A stretch of DNA of 64,000 nt, from assembly GCA_013397695.1 (NCBI GenBank), contig VYZI01000194.1, forward strand, positions 506,729 through 570,728, given 5' to 3'. Source of the DNA: Centropus unirufus (lineage: Eukaryota; Chordata; Aves; Cuculiformes; Centropidae). This document shows positions 42,401 to 51,500 of the stretch, in pieces. Both the position numbers and the translations under genes were made by a program. Numbering within the stretch: position 1 is the first letter of the stretch; the number at the start of each line of letters is the position of its first letter. The notes under the pieces were generated by a model. That model worked only from the letters and a program-made list of their open reading frames with translations. It was not told the origin of the DNA and searched no databases.

Positions 42401-44851
42401 GCCACTGCAGGAGGGGCATTCACTACTATTAAATAATTACATGAGAAAAAAATCCCTACCAGGGGCTATTAAATACAGTAACCTATTAAGCCCTTAAACC
42501 TGAAATGGCCAAAAACTGTGAAAATGCCAAAATGTTGCCTCCAACCATAACCTAAGCCATAACCTCTGAACATCTACCAGAGGCCCTCATTAAAGACAAG
42601 ATACCGTGGATGAATAGCACTGGGCATGAATCACAATAGTTGCTTTTAAGAAAGACTTTCATTTCATGGGAAAAAGCAAAGTTTCTGCAAAGGCAGCCTT
42701 TAACACCACATGGCATTAGAAAGACACCCAGTACACCTAGAAGGGAAGGCAACAGATGAGACATATTTAGCATCCCTGCCAGTTCCGAGAGCCAGAGAAA
42801 TCCAAAACACTCAACCTATGCCAAAAAAGATCACCCACTAGGGATCAGGTAGCAAGCAAGTTTAACATTTTCTCAAACCTATACCTAGAATGCAGAGGGA
42901 ATACCTATTTTTAAAGGCATATTTTGAGGATGTTATTTCTTCTCCAGAGGGAAAGTGGCAAATACCATGACAACACAAAAAAAATTAAAAATTAAGAACT
43001 CAAATTAATACTTTCTCTGTCACAGCTCAGAATAATTGAAAAAGCAAGGAGGTCTCAACCAAACAGAAACCAGTCCTCATTTCCCCTTCCCTTAACTTCC
43101 ATCTCAAACTGGAGAAGGCCCCAAGCCCCCACACTAAGTCAGGTCGCAGGGTGTGCACCCAGAGTTTCTGCCCACTCTCCTCGGATGCAGTGTAACTTGG
43201 GTACCACCAGGCTGCACTTCAGACAGGCAGCTCCCTGCCAAACAACCTTCAGATGCTTCACTAGCAACGCGGTGACAGAAACCACTCCTGGACCACATGT
43301 GGACACTGCGGTCGCTGACCCTGCCTGCACAACAAACCCAAAACTGTCTTAGTACAAGAAAAGGGTTTTTTCACTTTAATGTTACTGATATACTTCACCA
43401 TTACCTCTCCCCTTGCCTCCACATGAAAGATGAAGGCTGGCTAATTAATTCCATGTCTCAGTGATGATAAGAGGGCCCAAGTCTAGTAAAAAAAGCAACA
43501 ATAAAGTAACATATAAAGAACAGAGTATCTGAAAGGGATTAGTATAGCTCTGAAAATAGGTCTGTAGCTAACGCAAGCTAAACACTAGCTTGCCTCAACC
43601 AACCAATCACCCAGCAGAAACAGAGTGAAGCTTTCTATTGAAGAAGAGTTAACATACATGGGCTTTATGATGTAACCCTCCTGAAATCCCAGGCAGAACT
43701 TGGAAAAAGTAAAAGAGTCAGTAAAGGATAAAGCCTTTAGAACTGAACTTAGGTCTGCAAAACTATACTTAAGTCTTCATCCTTTCCTGATGAGACTGCT
43801 GGTACCTTGTTCTGTTCCCAGCTCTACAGGCGATGGTGAGCTGTTGCAAGCCATACTTTTCCCTGAATTCATTCCCATCCTGTCAGAAGAGTTCAGGTAC
43901 ACTTGGCCCCTGACTGCTGTCAAGTTTAAGACACATAGGAAAGAGCTAAACCAGGATACAGTTAGAGTTACAAGTACATAAGTTGTTCCAGCTTTTTCTT
44001 TTTTTCTCATTACATCACATATGCAGGAAAATCTCTGCCTGTGGCACAGGGCAGCCAGTCACAACTTTCACTCAGTGCATATCAGCTGGAACCCAGCATC
44101 ACACACACTCCTAGCCAAGGCCAAACCCCGGCCAAGTCACCTGCCCGCCTCTTGGTTTAGGTGCTGTCCAGAATCCTGGTGGCATCCAGAATCCTGGTGG
44201 CACGCTGTGAACCAACTACAGCAAACGCAAGAAACCATCAACCCCATTCTGGCATGGTGCTGGAAGCGCATGGAAATCACGCAATGTCCAAAGGTGCTGG
44301 ATCTGTAGCAAGGGCTTATCTCGCCCTCCTTCTTCCTTCCTAAGCCCAGCCATGTAGCTCCAGGCTAACGCCTCCCTCCTCCTACCCAAAACGGCTGGAG
44401 ATGCCACTTGCCTGGAGCTTTTGTTTGGGCTGCAGGGAGCGGCAATCCGGGCAGGAATGCCCCCTTCCCGGTGAGGCTCGGCTCCCGCCCGTCTCCCCAC
44501 GCCGCTCTCCCGGCTGCAGCGGGGCTCGGGCTCCTCCTGAACGCCTCGGGGCTGGATGCAGCGCGGTCCCCCCGCCCCGTGGCACCCCAAGGCTCCCACG
44601 CCCAAAGCCGCGACCGGCACGGAGCAGGCTCCGGTCGCCCTGCAGGCTCCGAGGGGCGGCCCCAACACCTCCCCCCCCGCGCCCAGCCCCGCCGCGGCCC
44701 GGGACAAATAAGGAAGCGCCCGCGCCCGCCGCCGCTACCTACAGAGGCCGGGCACGTCCAGCATGTTGGAGATGCCGCGGTCGCACATGTCCACCTCGGG
44801 CTGGTTCTTCTCCCTGCTCTCCTCCACGATCTTCTTCAGCGACTTGGACAT
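285..44851 (-). CDS. RSU1: RSU1, Ras suppressor protein 1 (coding exons 1-7; last exon outside window)
   Basis: Seven minus-strand exons join in frame with canonical AG/GT borders: 44743-44851, 34836-34886, 19250-19370, 15881-15999, 14299-14381, 13914-14028 and 285-417 (731 nt, 243 codons plus two bases). The product starts MSKSLKKIVEESREKNQPEV and then runs through leucine-rich repeats of the LxxLxLxxNxL type (about residues 41-200), for example QLVLSHNKLT and LEVLDLTYNNL, into a C-terminal part containing NNPWVTPIADQFQLGVSH. This is collinear with vertebrate RSU1, recalled as 277 residues, so about 34 residues are missing beyond position 1. In the family, RSU1 binds the LIM protein PINCH1 and sits in the ILK-PINCH-parvin complex at integrin adhesions; it was first found as a suppressor of Ras transformation. 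It is cytoplasmic, with no signal peptide or membrane segment. No frameshift or internal stop is seen. Transcription starts in the CpG island above 44.96 kb. Confidence 0.96.
1540..1900. promoter_or_regulatory. Candidate intronic CpG-rich regulatory element
   Basis: CpG density is clearly above the surrounding AT-rich intron. The patch carries two CAGCTG E-boxes one base apart (1765-1770, 1772-1777), an 8-base inverted repeat (1649-1656 with 1677-1684, arms TAACCCTT/AAGGGTTA) and CpG-rich sequence near 1845-1885. This fits an enhancer or a minor promoter inside RSU1, but the function is inferred only from composition. Confidence 0.35.
7449..7534. repeat. Perfect 43-base tandem duplication
   Basis: Two identical copies, 7449-7491 and 7492-7534, each beginning GATACTGAGC and ending CTCTCCAGTA. 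The lack of divergence suggests a recent duplication. It is intronic with no coding potential. Confidence 0.95.
13914..14028 (-). CDS. RSU1: RSU1 coding exon 6
   Basis: A 115-base exon with acceptor CTTTTAG and donor CTAG/GTAAGA. It encodes LSLRDNDLISLPKEIGELTQ and LKELHIQGNRLTVLPPEL, the last two canonical leucine-rich repeats. Confidence 0.95.
14299..14381 (-). CDS. RSU1: RSU1 coding exon 5
   Basis: An 83-base exon with acceptor AATTTGCAG and donor CAGATA/GTAAGT. It encodes TTLRALYLSDNDFEILPPDI and GKLTKLQI, leucine-rich repeat 5 and part of 6. The following intron is only 269 bases and holds nothing recognisable. Confidence 0.95.
14382..15880 (-). other. RSU1: RSU1 intron between coding exons 4 and 5
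   Basis: 1.5 kb of intron. Open frames at 14495-14809 and 14903-15277 on the plus strand have no recognisable product and are taken as chance. No repeats are recognised. Confidence 0.8.
15881..15999 (-). CDS. RSU1: RSU1 coding exon 4
   Basis: A 119-base exon with acceptor ATCTACAG and donor CTGA/GTAAGA. It encodes MNRLNTLPRGFGSLPALEVL followed by DLTYNNLNENSLPGNFFYL, leucine-rich repeats 3 to 4. The phase (enters at 2, leaves at 1) matches its neighbours. Confidence 0.95.
16000..19249 (-). other. RSU1: RSU1 intron between coding exons 3 and 4
   Basis: 3.25 kb of intron containing one CR1 3'-end fragment (17432-17657). The rest is unique-looking AT-rich sequence with no exon or RNA gene that I can support. 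Confidence 0.8.
17432..17657 (+). mobile_element. CR1 LINE fragment, 3' end, plus orientation
   Basis: The segment follows the avian CR1 3' terminus: TTCTTTACTGAAAG, then GGAACAGGCTGCCTAGGGAA and GTGGTGGAGTG, CTGGAGGTGTTTGAAAAACG, and finally CCAACCTTAATGATTCTA. It is 5'-truncated, as is normal for CR1, and its start contains an imperfect 32-base internal duplication (17434 onward repeats at 17466). It was inserted opposite to RSU1 transcription. It encodes nothing functional. Confidence 0.9.
19250..19370 (-). CDS. RSU1: RSU1 coding exon 3
   Basis: A 121-base exon with acceptor CCCACAG and donor GG/GTGCGT. It encodes VPANIADLRNIEVLNFFNN, then QIEELPTQISSLQKLKHLNL, covering leucine-rich repeats 2 and 3. 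Relative to the mammalian protein as remembered, substitutions are conservative (for example I for L, R for K). Confidence 0.95.
19371..34835 (-). other. RSU1: RSU1 intron between coding exons 2 and 3 (15.5 kb)
   Basis: This is the largest RSU1 intron seen. No interspersed repeat, RNA gene or cryptic exon is recognised. It includes a 20-base perfect palindrome at 27807-27826, a short 13-base direct repeat (AACTGAAACACCA) near 25779-25810, and motif-rich stretches such as 20270-20480 that look like conserved non-coding sequence. Open frames such as 28577-28888 and 32670-33146 lack any recognisable product. Confidence 0.8.
27807..27826. repeat. 20-base perfect palindrome
   Basis: The sequence reads TTAATTTATG followed by its exact reverse complement CATAAATTAA. 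The centre ATGCAT and the flanking TAAT motifs resemble a dimeric POU or homeodomain site. Function is not shown. Confidence 0.9.
34836..34886 (-). CDS. RSU1: RSU1 coding exon 2
   Basis: A 51-base exon between the acceptor TTTGCAG and the donor ACAA/GTGAGT. It completes the codon for F and adds TLSHITQLVLSHNKLT, the first leucine-rich repeat. It is entered and left in phase 1, consistent with exons 1 and 3. Confidence 0.95.
36259..36320. repeat. Two CCCTAA hexamers and a 27-base tandem duplication
   Basis: CCCTAACCCTAA at 36259-36270 overlaps the first of two near-identical 27-base units (36267-36293 and 36294-36320) beginning CTAAATTCCTCC. The copies differ only in their last three bases. 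Confidence 0.9.
39242..40000 (-). mobile_element. CR1 LINE, 5'-truncated, with decayed ORF2 C-terminus
   Basis: On the minus strand the element runs from about 40000 to 39242 and ends with the CR1-type ATTCTATTATTCT-like terminal repeats. The frame at 39835-39566 encodes the C-terminal part of the CR1 reverse-transcriptase polyprotein, with recognisable LYSALVRLRLQSCVQFWASH, VQRRATKLVKGLEDKSYEEQ and LRELGLLRLEQRRLKGDLI. Upstream of that the frame is broken, with an apparent deletion near 39855-39870. The endonuclease and most of the reverse transcriptase are absent. The element lies in the same orientation as RSU1. It is an inactive copy and CR1 is typical of birds and other sauropsids. Confidence 0.93.
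44168..44203. repeat. 18-base tandem duplication
   Basis: CCAGAATCCTGGTGGCAT at 44168-44185 is repeated at 44186-44203 with one difference at the last base. It lies in RSU1 intron 1 at the edge of the CpG island. Confidence 0.9.
44743..44851 (-). CDS. RSU1: RSU1 coding exon 1 (start codon)
   Basis: The ATG is at 44851-44849 in a good context (ACC before ATG). The exon encodes residues 1-36 plus the first base of codon 37 and ends at the donor CTCT/GTAGGT. The peptide MSKSLKKIVEESREKNQPEV continues to SNMLDVPGL. A second GT three bases on would break the frame with exon 2, so the first is chosen. An AG acceptor (GCGCAG) lies immediately upstream of ACCATG, which suggests that the exon begins at 44854. 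Confidence 0.95.
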
Positions 44852-44854
44852 GGT

Positions 44855-44963
44855 CTGCGCGGGGCACAAACCCACACCGTGAGACCGGGGCAGCGACCCC
44901 GCCCCCGCCCAGCGCGCCCCTGCCCGGGGGGACGGCGCCCTCTGCCCCCCCGGGGCGACTCAC
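44855..44963 (-). other. RSU1: Predicted 109-base 5' UTR intron of RSU1
   Basis: On the minus strand a strong donor GTG/GTGAGT (exon end at 44964) is followed 109 bases later by an acceptor in TTTGTGCCCCGCGCAG/ACCATG, directly before the start codon. This would give RSU1 a non-coding first exon ending at 44964, in line with the nine-exon human gene as I recall it. The polypyrimidine tract is weak, so retention or a different acceptor is possible. Confidence 0.6.
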
Positions 44964-45080
44964 CACGCGGTGCCGCAGCGGGACACGATGGGACACGGCG
45001 GGACACGGGGGGATGCAGCGGGCAACTCCCACAGTCGCGCTCCGGACCCGCCCCAGGAAGCGTGGGCGCTCCCCGCCCGC
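44964..45080 (-). other. RSU1: Predicted non-coding first exon of RSU1 (5' boundary unknown)
   Basis: Sequence immediately upstream of the predicted 5' UTR donor. It includes a short GGGACACG-type tandem repeat (about 44980-45012). The transcription start cannot be placed from sequence; the upper limit given is nominal. Confidence 0.4.
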
Positions 45081-45085
45081 CTCGG

Positions 45086-45218
45086 CGGCTCCGCCCACCT
45101 TTCCCGACGGCTCCGCCCACCCGCTCCAACGCCTCCGCCCACCCGCCCCAAAGGCTCCGCCCACGCTTCCCAACGGCCCCGCCCAACCGCCCTTAACGGC
45201 TCCGCCCCACGGCTGGGG
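45086..45218. repeat. Six-copy 21-23-base GC-box repeat in the RSU1 promoter
   Basis: Imperfect tandem units begin at about 45086, 45108, 45130, 45153, 45174 and 45197. Each carries CTCCGCCCAC or a close variant (CCCCGCCC, CTCCGCCCC), that is an Sp1/KLF-type GC box roughly every two helical turns. Spacers between the boxes vary. Confidence 0.85.
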
Positions 45219-45219
45219 A

Positions 45220-45304
45220 GACGTCAGGCCAATCAGCGCGCCTTCGCGGCGCGGCCCCGCTGGCCATTGGCTGGGAGGCTCCAGGGTCTGGTCCGCCGAC
45301 CAAT
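45220..45304. promoter_or_regulatory. RSU1: CRE-like site and three CCAAT boxes (NF-Y type)
   Basis: GACGTCA at 45220-45226 is followed by CCAAT at 45229-45233, ATTGG (reverse CCAAT) at 45266-45270 and CCAAT at 45300-45304. The 34-37-base spacing is typical of NF-Y arrays near start sites. They lie upstream of RSU1 coding exon 1 on its strand. Confidence 0.65.
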
Positions 45305-45438
45305 AAGCGCTCTCTGTCGGTGAGTGCGGGCTTTGCGCCGCGAGCCGCTGGGGCTGCGCTTTCGGGCGGGGTCGCGCGCAGAAGCGGGGGCTGCGCGTGC
45401 CCCGGGTCCGGGCGCGCCCTGCCCTGCTCCGTCACCGC

Positions 45439-45497
45439 GAGGAATTTCTTCCTAATGTCTGCTCTAAATCTCCCCTCTCCGACTTAAAGCCACCCCT
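45439..45497 (-). mobile_element. Short CR1 fragment at the island edge
   Basis: GAGGAATTTCTTCCTAATGT, CTAAATCTCCCCTCT and CTTAAAGCCACCCCT follow, in reverse complement, a well-known segment of the CR1 3' region. The fragment is about 60 bases, orientation minus. It is short, so the family cannot be assigned. Confidence 0.6.
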
Positions 45498-48287
45498 CAG
45501 CTTTCTGGTACACGCGGCTGTTCCCAAAACACCGAGTTAGCCGCCGTTCCCATTCCCGTAGCTCCCGGGAGCCGCTTCCCGAGCCTGAGGAAAGCGCGCG
45601 GTGCTGTGCGTGGCGCTGGGCTCGCGTTTTGCTGATCCTTGCCTCGCAAGAGCAAACTTCTGAAATTTGGGCTCTATTCTCAGCCAAAAAACATTCGATT
45701 TATCAATCAGTTGCTGTTATGAGCAGTAGTCGGTGCTACGAGGTTTTGTTACATTTCATCTTCATCGGGACTGCAGAAAAATTCTGTGGCTTCGGTTTGA
45801 CAGCTGACAAAAACTAATTATGAATATAAAACTGAATATGTTAATTCTGGTGCTGAAGACGCTTATCTTAAATTACTGTGGGAAGCTAAGGCACTCCCTC
45901 CTTTGCTTTATGCTTTATGCTTTTTAATGTTTTTTTATGCTTTTTTTGCTTTATTCCAAAATTGCTTTGTAAATTTAACTAAAATTACCTGATGTTTTAA
46001 ACTGACCAGCACCACAGTTTCTACCATTTTTGGTGTATATCTTCTCGCTTTTGCTTCAAATAGCTATAACTAATGATCTCATTCTGGGATTAAATCTCAC
46101 TTATTGTTTATAAAGAATAGCCCCACCACATGGATGGCGCATTTAAAAAAATACTGTTATGGGTTTTTTAGTGATTATTCTTCAAATTCTAGTCTTTGGA
46201 GGGCTCACTATTCATATATAATTGTGTTATTACATGTACTTTTATGCAAGAATAAATATGCATAGTAACATGCAGAAGAAGATTTACTCATACGTTAAAA
46301 ACATGCAGGCTCTAGGAAGTGAAAGCATGGATATTCTTTACCCCTGCTTTGTCATGGATGGGGGGAAGTTGTAGTCATGCAGGTGTTCCAGTGTGGACAC
46401 GCGGCATTCACAACTACAACATCTATAAAACAGGCAGCAATGTGCGCAGGCATAAAAAAAAGCAAAGATATTCATGCCAGCATTGTGAGATGAAGCCATA
46501 AATCTTATTAAATGCAGATTTTGTCTTTTGAGTTGTTCACTGCAAAAAAATACGGAGAAGTTTTGTGGAAAAATAATTTTTGAATTATCTGTTTAGTTGT
46601 TGCAGTTTGCTTTTGCTGTGCATTCATTTTAAAAGTGTTTTAAATTACTCCTTACCTTCCAAGACAGAAACATGGCTTAGCTCTCTCCTCTAAGGACCTC
46701 CACTTTAATACTTCTGCAGTGGTGTTTCTGTTGTGGTGCCTCATATAAAATGTTAGAGGACAGCAGTGGGTTGCTTTGTTCCTGTTTTTTTAAAAAATGG
46801 GTTTGATAATTTACTCTAATTTTAGACTTTGACTATTTTTGGCAAGAGTCAGTTGGGCCAGATCAATTGAACCTTGTACCAGCAGCTTCATTCAACAGTC
46901 TTTGTGAGCACAAATTCTCTGCTGGACTTCCAGGGTTTTTTTAAAGAACAATTTACTCATTTGTACATAAAATTAAATAAATTAAATGTCACCGAAAATC
47001 GTGTCAAGAGCAAGTATTTATCGTGTCGATGTCTGAAAATGTTTAATCTGCTTTAAAGCAAAACCTGCTTTTCCCATTAGTGAAACGAGTCCTTTTGGAG
47101 CACAGTTTTCAGCAGACTCATCAGTTTAACTTCAGTTTCCCTCTAGAGCTTAAGACCAAAGGTTGGGTGACCAGCATGGCTTCATGCTCATCACAGGCCA
47201 CAAGGAATAAATAAGCTTGTTCCTCACCTCTGCAGGCAAACTGTCAGTCATGCTTGATTGTGCTTGCAATGTCTTTCTTACACTCTGCTACATTTAGAGC
47301 TTATTTTGTAGTTTTATCTCCAGGTAGTTCAGATTGCTTTGTTTTCTTTCCTGCTTGCTGTCCCGTTTGTGGGCTTTTTGATAAATTCCATGGACAAAGA
47401 TTGTGTTATCCCTTGGCTGCTGATATGAAATCAGTTTGGAATGGACTCTGAAGAAAAGTTTTCCAGGTTGGTAATCTGAAAATGTTTAATTTGATTAAAT
47501 GGTCTTTCCTGTTTTCCTTTACTAGAAGAGATCTCTTTCCTGCCAGCGGCTCAGTAGGACATAGAGGTCTCCTACTTTGACCCAAATACAGGTATTGCTC
47601 CTTTTTCCATGTTAAACATCAGCATATTCACAGCGTTATCACCTGTCCTAGTTTTCTCTTGGTGCTTGGACAACTCTAAAGTGCTGGCTCCCAGCATTCT
47701 CTCCCAGTTCTGTTGGTAAGTGGGAATCCATGGATTTTTCTCTCTCTTTAACTTTTTACCAGACCATTTTGAGTTGTATTTTTTAGCTTGCCCTGCACAT
47801 TTTTTTGCTTGTTTTGTGTTTTCTTTTAATCCAGGTGGCTTCTCAGCTGCTATAAAGTTTTGGATGTTTGTGGAATAATGGCTTGAGTAAATGCTTGAGT
47901 AAATGCTTATTGAGCTGGGTTTTTATACCCAACACACCGTATTATAGAAAAATTTTCAGCAAAGTTATATATGTAAATGGTAGCAGAACAGGGGACATTT
48001 TTCAGCAAGGCCTGATTTTATTGTACTTGGAATAAAATTTTAGTTAATGCTTTCAAAGATTCTTGGGACAAAACTACATAACTTTGTATCTGAGCTCCTC
48101 TTATCAACTTCACGTTGAAGATTCAGTGCTTATGATTTATTTTGCCTTATTCACTCCATTATGGCATTAAATATGAAACTTTTTTTAGCAAATTTACTCA
48201 GAGAATTTGAAAACATGTAGAAGAATATAAAAAAAAAAATTAAACAAAACTACCGATCCCTTATTTTCACAGTTGAGTAGACAACAG
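45498..48287. other. Intergenic region between RSU1 promoter and CUBN 3' end
   Basis: About 2.8 kb of AT-rich sequence. A 12-base direct repeat (CTTGAGTAAATG at 47882-47905) and TTTATGC repeats near 45905 are seen. No exon, RNA gene or mobile element is recognised. Confidence 0.75.
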
Positions 48288-48293
48288 TTTATT
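48288..48293 (-). terminator. CUBN: CUBN poly(A) signal
   Basis: AATAAA on the minus strand, 184 bases after the CUBN stop codon. It is the nearest canonical signal, giving a 3' UTR of about 200 bases. A second AATAAA lies further on near 48136-48141. Confidence 0.65.
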
Positions 48294-48476
48294 TTCAATA
48301 CAATGAGAGAACGTGTGTTTCTGACAGAACTCTAAATTCCTTACAGCTACACTTACTGTAATTTTTAAAGCCTTATTTCAGCTGCAATTATGATAACCAG
48401 ATTTCAAACTTATTTTATGATCTAATGGCTCTTCAGCACAGCAAGGAACGGTAACATATTCCTCCTCATCAATGTT

Positions 48477-48584
48477 CTAGCTCGTCCAGCTTAACTGGAA
48501 TCCCGATGGTAAACTCGCATATTCAGCATGAAATTTGACATAGACTTGATGAGATGTAGCAGTAAATGGAGCGATGTTTGTGTC
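48477..48584 (-). CDS. CUBN: CUBN last exon with stop codon
   Basis: Acceptor GCCTTTAG. It encodes DTNIAPFTATSHQVYVKFHA, then EYASLPSGFQLSWTS and TAG (48479-48477). It ends the protein right at the end of the CUB fold, as in other cubilins. Confidence 0.94.
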   Translation of the reverse strand, partial: DTNIAPFTATSHQVYVKFHAEYASLPSGFQLSWTS

Positions 48585-51500
48585 CTAAAGGCAAAGACAA
48601 GAACATTGAAAAGCGTTGTAGAACACCAAGATCCTTTGGAAAAGTCAGAGGGTTAAAACTGAGACACACATCACATCGTAATGTGGGAGGGAACCCAAGT
48701 GTGTGCTGGATACTGGATTTGCATTTGTCCCTCAGGCAAATATTTGAATGACAAATACAACTAAATACGATGAAAACCAGCTTGATGATGCCTCCCACTA
48801 GATGTCACTGTAAGGTCTGCATTGGAAGGCTTCTAAGGTGCCACACAAGCCTAATCCCTTCCCTGCCATTCACCTCTGTGGAATTCATGCCAGAACCGGG
48901 GAAACAATCCTAGGTAGGAAACAGTAAAGATACATTTCAAGGACTTCCAGGGTCCCGGAGGGAATACATACCATCCCGCAGTAGGGTCCGGCTTGGGGGA
49001 AGCTGGCATCTGGCCCCTTGTGAAGGACCAGGTAGTTGCTACTGCAGTCCCCTGGGTCATCGATGCTGATGAAATCAAAGTTCACTGTCACAATTCGTCC
49101 CCTGGGGACAGTGATGGCCCACTCACAGTCAGTGTTGTTGGGGTAAGTTGCAGGGTAGCCCGGGCTGGCAAATGAGCCAGCGCTGCCGTATAATGTTCCT
49201 CCACATCCTGGAACCAGACACTTGATTAGCTGAGAAGGCTTAGTGGATAAGGCTTGTGGATAAGACTTTATTCCAGTAAGAGACAAAACTGAGGGTCTAA
49301 CTTCAGAAGCCTGAGAATAATATGCAATGAGTATTGGATCGTCACTGGATACTAAAATTCAAAACCCCAAAGCTTCTTTGAAACAGGAACCAAAGTCTTA
49401 AGTCTGTGCCTTGGTCAGTTCAGTTCCCAGCTACTCAACTAAAGTCAAATTCTGTTTGGCTGTTCTTTGGAATGAAAAGTGGTGAATCCTCATCTGGCAG
49501 AAAAACGTAGAGAAAAACTCAGAGAAAATAGTCGTATTAAGTAAACTAAGGGCCATTTACACCAAAACTCAGTCTCCCACAGTGATGAGAATCAGATGCC
49601 CTGGGAGAAATGCAAGTTTTATTGAGTAAGACTTAACATGTGCCACTCATGCCACAGATTGCTCTCACAGTCTCCCAGCAATTTTCAGCTCACAGCTCAC
49701 AGCACAGAAAAGGCATCTTTCTATTAATAATCTTTATCAGATGCCTTCCATGAACAAGTTCAGGTAGCCCTTAAATCCACTTCCTGGCTTTATCTGAAGG
49801 CCTCTAGTTCTTCTATGGGAAAAGTCAATGAACAGCTGATCACTATTTACCATCCAATATCACTATATTTTATAGACCTCAGTAGTTTCTTAAACAGATT
49901 AAAAAGTCTCAGCATACCCCATAGAAAAGCCATTTTTTATCCTGAGCCCTTACACCTGATATTTTTTCCATTTATACTGGATACTTTATAAGAGGAGAAA
50001 TCAGAACTGTGCACATCATTCAGTTTCTTTGTGAACTATGGATTCATGGCTCAGTGGCTGCCTATTTGTACTTTTCCTTCCCCAGCAATTCCTAGCATTG
50101 TACTGGCCTACATGACTATTTGTGAGCAGTGAGCTCTTCTTTTCATGGCACTATTTTACCTACAAGATCTCGTTGCTGAATGCCAAAAGTCAACACAGAG
50201 CCCAAATAAAGTAAAGTAAAGATTATCTTTTTTTGCCCATGTTCTTCATCAACACTTCCCTGTGCTGAACTTTTATCTGCCTTTTTGTCACCAACCCACT
50301 CAATACTGTAAAGTTATTCTGAGGTGCTTTTCAGCTCACCATGAGCCTTCCTACCTCCTGTAGCTTAGTGTTGAGAACAAACTATTAACGAGCTATTCAT
50401 GGCCATTTTGTAAGACATTTATGAATGTGTCTATTATATAGTCTCTACACATTTTTATAGTTAGGTTATTTTCTTGGAGCAAATTTCAGTCCTCCTTAGA
50501 CGTAGCAGCACCCAGATCCTAAAGCGTATCACAAATGGATTTTTACTGGAGTAGGCTGAGTCATTACCACCACCACTCGCTCAATCCCAAGACAAATGTT
50601 CCTGATATTTTCTGACCTCTAAGTGAAAGGGGTAGATCTTCATCTTAAGCGGACTACATACTCTGAGGTTGCTAAAATCAACATGAGGGAGAGAGAACTG
50701 CTTTAGTCACATAAAATGGATCTTGCTCCACTGGTCTTCAGGAAAAACTACCTCTCTCCAGGGACTGAATAGGGTGGACTGTGGGTGCCTGGGAAGGTCT
50801 TCAGTGTTGATGACGCAGGGCCCAAACTGAGCAGGCTGAATTCAATGTTTCTATATTTTCTCTCTGTGTATAATCACTGAGTGCAATTATTTTCGCGTTA
50901 AAGCCTTACCACTTGACGATGAAGTCCAAGTAATTTCATATCCATCATGAGCCACTGAAAAATCACTCTTGAAACGAAGGTAGACAACGTGATTTTGTGG
51001 AAAGATGGGACTGGGCACAGTGTTTCCACAGAACCGGCCGAGTAGTGGTGACTGCTCATCACTCCCATTTCTAACCTTCAAGGGACACAAAACATATTGT
51101 CAACATTAATTCCAGTTGATATTCAGCATGTTAACTTTTCAGAAGAAATGTTAATATTTCAGGTTGAAAGATTAATTCTTTACCCTACAGACTACTCTTT
51201 TCCCTGGGCACATTAAGACACAGATCGTATTACTTAGCTCAGGTTCAATCTGGGTTTCTTTCTGAGCTCAAATAATGCTGGTAGTCAGATACATTTCTTG
51301 AAACAGTGAAAAGGATATGAAAGGTGAACTAAATAATGATTCTGCCACAGACGTCTGATTTTTGTCAACTGACCAGTGAATAGGGAAACCCTCAACAAAC
51401 TTGAAGGGATAGAGTGAGGACTGTGTAGGGGGATATGCTTTTTATGGACACAAAGTACCTTTGCAAGTATCCTACACTTGCTACCAGAGCTCCTTTTTTA

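Larger units (their letters stand above)
34887..44742 (-). other. RSU1: RSU1 intron between coding exons 1 and 2 (9.9 kb)
   Basis: Contains a 0.75 kb CR1 element (39242-40000), a 27-base tandem duplication beside two telomere-like hexamers (36259-36320), and an 18-base tandem duplication (44168-44203). Its promoter-proximal end passes into the CpG island. No additional exon is supported. Confidence 0.8.
44380..45450. promoter_or_regulatory. RSU1: CpG island and promoter of RSU1
   Basis: Very GC-rich, CpG-dense sequence that contrasts with AT-rich flanks. It spans coding exon 1, the predicted 5' non-coding exon and the upstream region with GC boxes and CCAAT boxes. No TATA box is seen, consistent with a housekeeping-type dispersed start. 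Long open frames on both strands here (up to 301 codons) are products of base composition, rich in P, A, R and G. Confidence 0.85.

Noticed and set aside
44401..45306. Long plus-strand open frames (up to 301 codons) and matching minus-strand frames in the 44.2-45.4 kb region
   Set aside because: They coincide with a CpG island in which stops are rare in all frames. The peptides are low-complexity P/A/R/G strings with no domain, and RSU1 exon 1 lies within on the minus strand.
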